DNA from: Spirochaetaceae bacterium
GTDB taxonomy: Bacteria; Spirochaetota; Spirochaetia; Treponematales; Breznakiellaceae
Assembly (NCBI GenBank): GCA_031282145.1
Contig: JAITEG010000072.1
Location: forward strand, 1 to 32,125
Reading direction: 5' to 3'
DNA: 32,125 nucleotides
The notes beneath the pieces are model-generated. The model was given only the letters and a program-made list of their open reading frames with translations, did no database searches and was not told the origin of the DNA. Positions 26,039-32,125 of this stretch are shown here, piece by piece. Position numbers and translations under genes: made by a program. Each line of letters begins with the position of its first letter. The first letter of the stretch is position 1.

Positions 26039-27061
26039 ATGGAACGGGTTGTTACCTTTGGTGAAATTATGCTGCGCCTGGCCCCTGAGGGCTATTATCG
26101 TTTTGTCCAGGCCCATACCCTGGGGGCTACCTTTGGCGGGGGGGAGGCTAATGTGGCGATTTCCCTGGCCAATTTCGGCCTTAGCGCCGCCTTTGTCACC
26201 AAGCTGCCGAAACACGAGATAGGCCAGGCCGCGGTGAACAAGCTCCGGGAATTCGGGGTAGATACCTCCGGTATTGTCCGGGGCGGGAACCGGGTGGGGA
26301 TCTACTTCCTGGAAAAGGGGGCCTCCCAACGGCCCTCAAAGGTTATCTATGACCGGGCCCATTCCGCCATTGCCGAGGCCGCCCCGGAGGATTTTAACTG
26401 GAAGGCCCTTTTAACGGATGCGGCCTGGTTCCACTTTACCGGCATTACCCCCGCGTTGGGGGATACGGTAGCGGCCATAATGGAGGACGCCTGCAAACAG
26501 GCCAAAGCCCAGGGCATCACGGTCTCCTGCGACCTTAACTACCGCAAAAACCTCTGGTCCCGGGAAAAGGCCGGGGAAGTTATGGGCCGTCTTATGGACT
26601 ATGTGGACGTCTGCATTGCCAATGAGGAGGATGCCGCGGATGTTTTTGGTATTCATGCGGATAATTCCGATGTCTCAGGCGGAAAGATAAACCGGGAAGG
26701 GTATCAGGGGGTAGCCCGGGCCCTTGCGGAACGGTTTGGATTTAAGAAGGTGGCCATTACCTTGCGGGAATCCATTTCGGCCAATGATAATAATTGGGCC
26801 GCCATGCTCTACGAGGGCGGGGCCTTTTATTTTTCCAAGAAATACCCCGTCCGGATCGTTGACCGTGTGGGAGGCGGCGACAGTTTCGGCGCGGGCCTTA
26901 TCTATGGGACCCTCAAGTCCCTGCCTCCTCAAGCGGCCATCGAATTCGCCGTGGCCGCAAGCTGCCTTAAACACAGCGTCGAAGGGGACTTTAACCACGT
27001 CTCGGTGGATGAGGTGCAAAAACTCGCCGGAGGAGACGCCTCGGGAAGGGTTCAGCGCTAA
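26039..27061 (+). CDS. kdgK: 2-keto-3-deoxygluconate kinase (PfkB family)
   Basis: VVTFGEIMLRLAPEGYYRFVQAHTLGATFGGGEANVAISLANFG, and the PfkB C-terminal motif VDRVGGGDSFGAGLIYG. Confidence 0.93.
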   Translation: MERVVTFGEIMLRLAPEGYYRFVQAHTLGATFGGGEANVAISLANFGLSAAFVTKLPKHEIGQAAVNKLREFGVDTSGIVRGGNRVGIYFLEKGASQRPSKVIYDRAHSAIAEAAPEDFNWKALLTDAAWFHFTGITPALGDTVAAIMEDACKQAKAQGITVSCDLNYRKNLWSREKAGEVMGRLMDYVDVCIANEEDAADVFGIHADNSDVSGGKINREGYQGVARALAERFGFKKVAITLRESISANDNNWAAMLYEGGAFYFSKKYPVRIVDRVGGGDSFGAGLIYGTLKSLPPQAAIEFAVAASCLKHSVEGDFNHVSVDEVQKLAGGDASGRVQR

Positions 27062-27070
27062 GGGCCCGGA

Positions 27071-27098
27071 GCAGGGGACGGCTTGCCCCGTCCCCTGC
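27071..27098 (+). terminator. Hairpin downstream of kdgK
   Basis: GCAGGGGACGG (27071-27081) and CCGTCCCCTGC (27088-27098) form a perfect 11-bp stem with a 6-nt loop. There is no strong T-run. Confidence 0.5.
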
Positions 27099-27160
27099 TT
27101 CGCCCTCTCCGCGCGGCGCTTATCGCGGCATTTGGCGCAACGATTATTGACGGATGCAGA

Positions 27161-27962
27161 ATGGACAATATCATAGATTTTCTGAAAAACTATTCATTGC
27201 TCAAGCATAAAAACGTTGATTCGAACTTCTTTCAGATTACGGGATTTCCTCATTACGAAAATGTAAGTAGTAATGTTTTAAGTTTTTACTTTAAAAAGTG
27301 CCCCCTCGTTCTAAAAGCATTCTTGAATTGTATATCTTTTGTATAAGGATTTTTCCACTGAATTGAAAAAATATTATCCTGAACTGTTGAATAGTTTAGG
27401 GCATAAGTATTTCTTCCTTTTAACGGAATATATTGCAAATCTTGACTTTTTGGAAGGAGACTATTGTATGAACAAGGAATTTGTTGAAATTGCAAAACAG
27501 GACGACAACAGAGAAAAGATTGTACAGATTATGTCTGAAGGGAATCGTTTGCGTAATGACCTGAAAAATATGGCTTGCCAAATTAAAGATGATTTAATGA
27601 AATACAGTAAATCATTTGATAAGCAATCAGTTGATCAGGAGAAAGATCAAATGGCTGCTACTGCTTATTTTCAAAACTGTTGTTTGCCTGAAACAAAATA
27701 CAATGTCGCCATCGAGGTGATTGTTGATGTTGATGGGTTTGATATTCAGATATATGAAATTGAAAATCAATTTGATCCGGAATTCAAGAATATTCTGTTG
27801 GGGGAAATATTATCCGATAAAGAATATGAAATTAGATATTCTACCCGAGTAAATTATAAAGATCCAATAGAACTAGAAGAATACGACAAACTGATAAAAA
27901 TTCTTATAGATTTATTTAAGGCTTTTGATAATTATATTAACAACAAAAAGCATGGTGCATAA
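27161..27962 (+). pseudogene. Decayed AT-rich gene, PD-(D/E)XK nuclease-type N-terminus, apparently frameshifted and internally deleted
   Basis: MDNIIDFLKNYSLLKHKNVDSNFFQITGFPHYENVSSNVLSFYFKKCPLVLKAFLNCISFV resembles the N-terminal region of PDDEXK_4-like proteins. A continuation (YKDFSTELKKYYPELLNSLGHKYFFLLTEYIANLDFL...) lies in another frame starting about 27339. No catalytic D...ExK block is apparent between them. Confidence 0.5.
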
Positions 27963-28010
27963 ATGTCGTTTGCGTTTCTGGCGCCCCCTGGTCTTTGCTG
28001 TGCAAAGCTC

Positions 28011-29498
28011 TCATTCGGGCCGCCAAACCGTCGTAAACAACCGGTAGTCGATTATCTCCTGTTCCACCCCAAGGGCGGTCTCTTCTATCCGCCGGATGAG
28101 TTCCTCCACGCCCGGGAGGGAGCGGGTTTCACGGGTGATAAGCCCTATCCGCCGCAGCATGGTTGGTTCCAGTTTCCTGCCGCAGTTCCGGTAACGGTCA
28201 AAAGTGGCGGCGTTCATCCCGACCGGTTGTATTTTTTTGCCCGTGATTTCCCCCAGTTCCTGGAGGATGAGGAGGCCGTCGGGGTCCAGGTCGCCGGCGT
28301 GGAAAAAGGTGAACCCTGATTGGGCGAGAAGCGACGCCAGGGTCTGGGCCGCCCGGTTAGGATGGCCCCCGGTATAGAGAAAACAGGTATAACCCGGCAG
28401 AGATTCCGCCAAGGCGAAAAAGGTTTCCTTGTTTTCGATCATCAGCACCGATGGGGTCTTTCCTTTTATGGGCGTGATGGACCGCACTTTCCGGATCGTC
28501 CCCAGGGGAAGGGCAAGAATGCTTCCCGTGGCGTTTACCATGGGGGCCGTTTCCGGGGAACCGGGCGGTGTCCCGTTCCCAAAACCGGATGGGGTGTTCC
28601 CGGAGCCGGGGGTTTCTTCAAACTGAAACAGGATCTTCCCGGCAATAAAGGTTTCCGGGAAAGAACGATCCAAAAAAGCAAAGTCCGGAACCGCAACCCC
28701 CAATCTCCGGGCCCGGGAGAGGAGGGGGGTAAATCGGCTAATCAGGGCTTCCAACCGCTTGGAATCCCCGTAGAGGGCAACCGACAGGGCCCGGGGGGTG
28801 ATCCCCTCAGGCCAGCCGGTTTTGGCCCCTGGAGTAGGGCGAAGGGCGGACATCTCGCGCCCTGCTAGGCCATCTACGCCCTCCGCGTCACCCAAGTAAC
28901 CCCCCTGGGGAGCCGCGCCGGAAAAAAAGCCCGTGAGCCGGGCCAGATCCCGTACCGCCTTCACCTCGAGCCCCAGGGCCGCGTCCTGGGGGGTGAAATT
29001 TTGAGCGATAAAGGCAAAAAGGGCGATTTCAATTTCCCCGGCTTCAGGGGCGATGCCGCTCCGCTCTTGACGGCGCCCTTCGGCGGCAAGCGCCAAAGTC
29101 CGGGCGGTTTCCCGGACCTCTTCAGCCACGGTTCGGGGAGAGGGCTTTCCCGCCAGCTCAAAGAGCAGCTCCGCTTTCCGGCAAACCAGGGCGCGGATCG
29201 CCTCGCCCTTTCGGTGGCGGACCCAGACCAGGGAGAGGAGGCCCCGCTGTTCCAGGGCCTCGGCGGCCTCCAAAAAAGATTCCCGCTCATCCGGGGACGC
29301 CTGCTCAAAACCGGGAAAGATCCGGTCCGGCTGCAGCCTGAGCGGGCGGCCTTCCCGGCTCGGGGCCTCCCCGCCATTGGCGCGGCTTTCATTACCGGCG
29401 GCTTTGACAAATCCCTCCACCCCGGAAACCGCGGCCGCCGCGGACACGGGGTATCGTTCCACAAAAGCCTCGATAATCCGCTTTTCCCAAACCGTCAC
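28011..29498 (-). CDS. jetD: Wadjet system protein JetD (Toprim-like nuclease subunit)
   Basis: C-terminal Toprim-like motifs VLMIENKETFF and FTFFHAGDLDPDGLLILQEL. It lies 2 bp downstream of the jetC stop. Overall layout matches DUF2220/JetD proteins. Confidence 0.85.
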   Translation of the reverse strand: MTVWEKRIIEAFVERYPVSAAAAVSGVEGFVKAAGNESRANGGEAPSREGRPLRLQPDRIFPGFEQASPDERESFLEAAEALEQRGLLSLVWVRHRKGEAIRALVCRKAELLFELAGKPSPRTVAEEVRETARTLALAAEGRRQERSGIAPEAGEIEIALFAFIAQNFTPQDAALGLEVKAVRDLARLTGFFSGAAPQGGYLGDAEGVDGLAGREMSALRPTPGAKTGWPEGITPRALSVALYGDSKRLEALISRFTPLLSRARRLGVAVPDFAFLDRSFPETFIAGKILFQFEETPGSGNTPSGFGNGTPPGSPETAPMVNATGSILALPLGTIRKVRSITPIKGKTPSVLMIENKETFFALAESLPGYTCFLYTGGHPNRAAQTLASLLAQSGFTFFHAGDLDPDGLLILQELGEITGKKIQPVGMNAATFDRYRNCGRKLEPTMLRRIGLITRETRSLPGVEELIRRIEETALGVEQEIIDYRLFTTVWRPE

Positions 29499-29500
29499 GG

Positions 29501-32125
29501 TCAGGTCTCCGCGGCGGCCGCATGGGCGCTACCGGCATCCCTCACCATACCGGCACTGGTATCGGTGTGGAAATCCCGTACCCGGGCGGAGTAGCCGTGG
29601 CGGATTACCAGGTTGATCCGGTCCATGTGGGGGGCGATGGCCTCGATCTTTTCCGTGGGAACGGAGCTGATAATCTGGATATTCAGGTCCCGGTAAAATT
29701 TCAGGATCTTGCCGATGCGCTCATCATCCATACGGTTAAAGGCCTCGTCAAACATCACCAGCCGTATGGTATCTTCGGGCCGGGCCTTGTAGAAGCGGTA
29801 AAAACTCGCCGCAATGGCCACATAGTACGGAGTCTGGGTTTCGCCGCCGGATTTTTCCCGGAGGACCTTGGAAAGGGAAAGCTCCACCGGTTTTCCCGTG
29901 TTTTGATCGATCACATCGGTCTCTTTGATCTTAATATCGTAATGAAAGTAGGTCCGGTAGTCGCAGATACTCCGCAGTTCCGGAGAGTCGAGGTTGGCGT
30001 TGAGGATCCGTTCAAACAGATCCTGGGCGGCCTTTAACTCCGCGGGGTCCACCAGTTGGGAAAAGAGACTGTCCTCCTGGGCGGGAATCTCCGCGGCCTT
30101 CCGGATAATTTCGATCTGCCCCTTCCGGTCATTCCGTTCCTCCAGGGTAAAGCGGTACTGATCCTGACCGAAACTCAAGGTCCGCAGGATTTCGTTGATC
30201 TCCCGGAAACTTTCCCGGGCATCCTCAATAAGCTCGTTGAGGCGGGAGATGAAGTGATCCTTGAATTCCTTTTCCGCATCCTGCCGGGCCCGGGCGATCT
30301 TTTCCCGGTATTCCGGCAGTTCCGACGTTTCCAGCCGTTTCAAAATCCGCTCGGCCTCGCCGTTCTCCGAAGGTTCCAGGGAGAGGAGGGCGTTAAACTC
30401 CCGGTCATAGGCTTGGGCCAGGTTCTGATATTCCTTTTTGAGATTCTCCACCCGGCTTCTGAAACCCTTGAGGGTGGATTCATAATTGTTTGCCAAATCC
30501 CGGAGGCTGTTTTTTTCGATCTGTTTCTCCGCGTAACCTTCACATTCCCCGATTTCCAGGGGGTGTTCCTCGGTAAAACGACGGATATCCCCTTCTTTTT
30601 CCTCCAGCGTACGGGCAATATCCAGAAGCTCCTCCTGGTAGGCGGCCGCGCTCCGATTCACGGCGCCCAGGCTTTCGTGGAGGCGGTTGATCCCGGTTTC
30701 GGCGTCCCGGATCTTCCTGGCCAGGGCATCCCGTTTTTCCTGCAGTTCCCGGAAACTCTTTGTGTCCACGGCGGCCAGCTCCTCCCGGGAGCGGGCCAGA
30801 TCCGCGGTGAGTTTTTCGCAAGCCTCCACCGCGGGGAGGAGAAATTGGAGTTCCGTGAGGGTCCGCGCCGCCCGGTGAAAGAGATCCTCCCGGAGCGCGG
30901 CTTCCTTTTCCCGCGCTTCCGCCTGGTCCCGTTCCTGCCGGAGCCGTTCCGACTCAAGCAGGAGGAACTCCCGCCGTTCCTTCCGGGCGGCCTGGCCCAG
31001 ATAGTGCCGGCGGTAAACGTCCTCCCGGATCCGGGAGGCGGTATGATTGCCGTAGGTCATACATTCTTTGGTAACGGCAAAAGCGTATTTCTTGAGGCTT
31101 CCGATGTCGGCGCGGATCACCTCCCCCAGCACATAGTCTAGGTAGATCCGGGCATAGGGGGAAGCGGTGCTGACCAGTTCAGCCAGGCTCTCCTTCCGTT
31201 TTTCGGCGTCCCGCATTTTTTCCAGGTTGGGGAGGAAGGCCCCGGCAACGCTCCGGGGAAGACCGTCGTAAATTTCCAGCGCCCGCTGAAAGTCGGAACT
31301 TTCCACCAGGAGGGCAAAGCGGCGGGTGTTAAGCCAGCCCTCCACCGCGTCGGCCCAGGCGGGATCGTCGACATCGGCGACGTCCGCAAGGAACCAGGCG
31401 GAAATTCCGGCTTTTTCCAGGGCATCCCGAAGGGCGGTGGGGGCGTCGGGATAGCGGAGAATACCCTTCTCTAAGTCCGCGAGTTCCGCCAATACCTCCC
31501 GGAGGGCCAAAATCGTCTCGGTCTTTAGCCGCCGGGCATCCTCCTTTTCCGCCCGGCTTTTCCCTTCCTCCTCCTCCACGGCCCGCATATCCTCCCCGGG
31601 ATTTTCCCCCAGGGGCCGGCCTAAAAGACTTTCACACTGAGACTTGAGGAGCCGGTACCGGTCCGCCCGGGGCTGGGCCTCCTCCAGGTCCTTTTGCAGA
31701 CGGCTGATCCGCTCCTCAATACGCTGGTAGAGGAGGTGGGTTTCATTGGCCGCGAGGCTCATATCGGTTTCCCGTTGTTCCTGCTCCCATTCAAACCGCT
31801 GCCGTTCCTGGGCTTCAATTTCCTTTTTAAGAAAAAGGGCCTTCTCCTCGACTTCGGCCAGGCGGCGGAGCCGGTCCTGCTGCTTTTGTTCCTCCAGGTC
31901 CCGCTCAATCTTAAGTTTTAAATATTCCTGTTTCATGATGAGGCCCTGGTAGTTCCGCCACTCCGCCGCCCGGAGGTTTATTTTCCGCAGGGCCTCGATC
32001 CGCAGCACCGCGCCCCGGGCCTGGCGGTCCGCTTCCTTGTAGCTTTCCAGGTTATCCTTCATGGTGGTAATTTCCACCGGCCGGTCCTCCAGGATATAGT
32101 CGCACACAAAACGATCCACCGATAC
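29501..32125 (-). CDS. jetC: Wadjet system protein JetC (SMC/MukB-like ATPase), partial; N-terminus beyond right edge
   Basis: Long coiled-coil region, then the ABC signature-like LREKSGGETQTPYYVAIAASFYRFY and Walker B/D-loop IRLVMFDEAFNRMDDERIGKILKFYRDLNIQIISSVP. No Walker A in the window. The frame stays open to the edge, so the GTG at 32119 is probably not the true start. Confidence 0.85.
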   Translation of the reverse strand, partial: VSVDRFVCDYILEDRPVEITTMKDNLESYKEADRQARGAVLRIEALRKINLRAAEWRNYQGLIMKQEYLKLKIERDLEEQKQQDRLRRLAEVEEKALFLKKEIEAQERQRFEWEQEQRETDMSLAANETHLLYQRIEERISRLQKDLEEAQPRADRYRLLKSQCESLLGRPLGENPGEDMRAVEEEEGKSRAEKEDARRLKTETILALREVLAELADLEKGILRYPDAPTALRDALEKAGISAWFLADVADVDDPAWADAVEGWLNTRRFALLVESSDFQRALEIYDGLPRSVAGAFLPNLEKMRDAEKRKESLAELVSTASPYARIYLDYVLGEVIRADIGSLKKYAFAVTKECMTYGNHTASRIREDVYRRHYLGQAARKERREFLLLESERLRQERDQAEAREKEAALREDLFHRAARTLTELQFLLPAVEACEKLTADLARSREELAAVDTKSFRELQEKRDALARKIRDAETGINRLHESLGAVNRSAAAYQEELLDIARTLEEKEGDIRRFTEEHPLEIGECEGYAEKQIEKNSLRDLANNYESTLKGFRSRVENLKKEYQNLAQAYDREFNALLSLEPSENGEAERILKRLETSELPEYREKIARARQDAEKEFKDHFISRLNELIEDARESFREINEILRTLSFGQDQYRFTLEERNDRKGQIEIIRKAAEIPAQEDSLFSQLVDPAELKAAQDLFERILNANLDSPELRSICDYRTYFHYDIKIKETDVIDQNTGKPVELSLSKVLREKSGGETQTPYYVAIAASFYRFYKARPEDTIRLVMFDEAFNRMDDERIGKILKFYRDLNIQIISSVPTEKIEAIAPHMDRINLVIRHGYSARVRDFHTDTSAGMVRDAGSAHAAAAET

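Noticed and set aside
30056-31141. 361-aa plus-strand ORF opposite jetC
   Set aside because: It is an antisense shadow of the coiled-coil region, with low-complexity Phe/Leu/Pro-rich translation.
1-32125. tRNA or rRNA genes
   Set aside because: No cloverleaf-type or rRNA-like conserved stretches were recognised; a tRNAscan-SE/Infernal run would be needed to exclude them fully.

Overview
This 32-kb window looks like a carbohydrate-specialist bacterial genome. The spirochaete/Treponema-like impression comes from gene content only and was not tested. Left to right:
(1) 1-2.5 kb is mobile-element debris: the start of an IS1-like transposase, a group II intron 3' end (domain V/VI), a nested repeat cluster, four small minus-strand accessory genes (one apparently frameshifted) and a strong 78-nt palindrome.
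(2) A TetR-type regulator is divergent from an ABC sugar importer (lipoprotein plus two permeases). Three predicted carbohydrate-active enzymes follow: a DUF5060/DUF4038-like glycosidase, a GH43-like beta-propeller protein and a GH78 alpha-L-rhamnosidase.
(3) A sulfur/D-amino-acid cassette contains a Cys/Met-metabolism PLP lyase, a polar amino acid ABC importer, DapF and a D-cysteine desulfhydrase/ACC deaminase-like PLP enzyme.
(4) A YesN/YesM-type two-component system is divergent from a second ABC sugar importer. It is followed by a KDPG aldolase with a C-terminal glyoxalase/VOC-like extension, and a KDG kinase.
(5) A decayed AT-rich gene resembles PD-(D/E)XK nuclease-type proteins, and it converges on the jetC-jetD end of a Wadjet-type SMC defence operon. 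The jetA/jetB genes and the JetC N-terminus would lie beyond the right edge.
The most interesting items are the Wadjet operon with its neighbouring decayed gene, the aldolase-VOC fusion, the DapF/desulfhydrase transporter cassette, and the unexplained palindrome and repeat structures at the left end. Calls rest on motif reading by eye; no database search was run.
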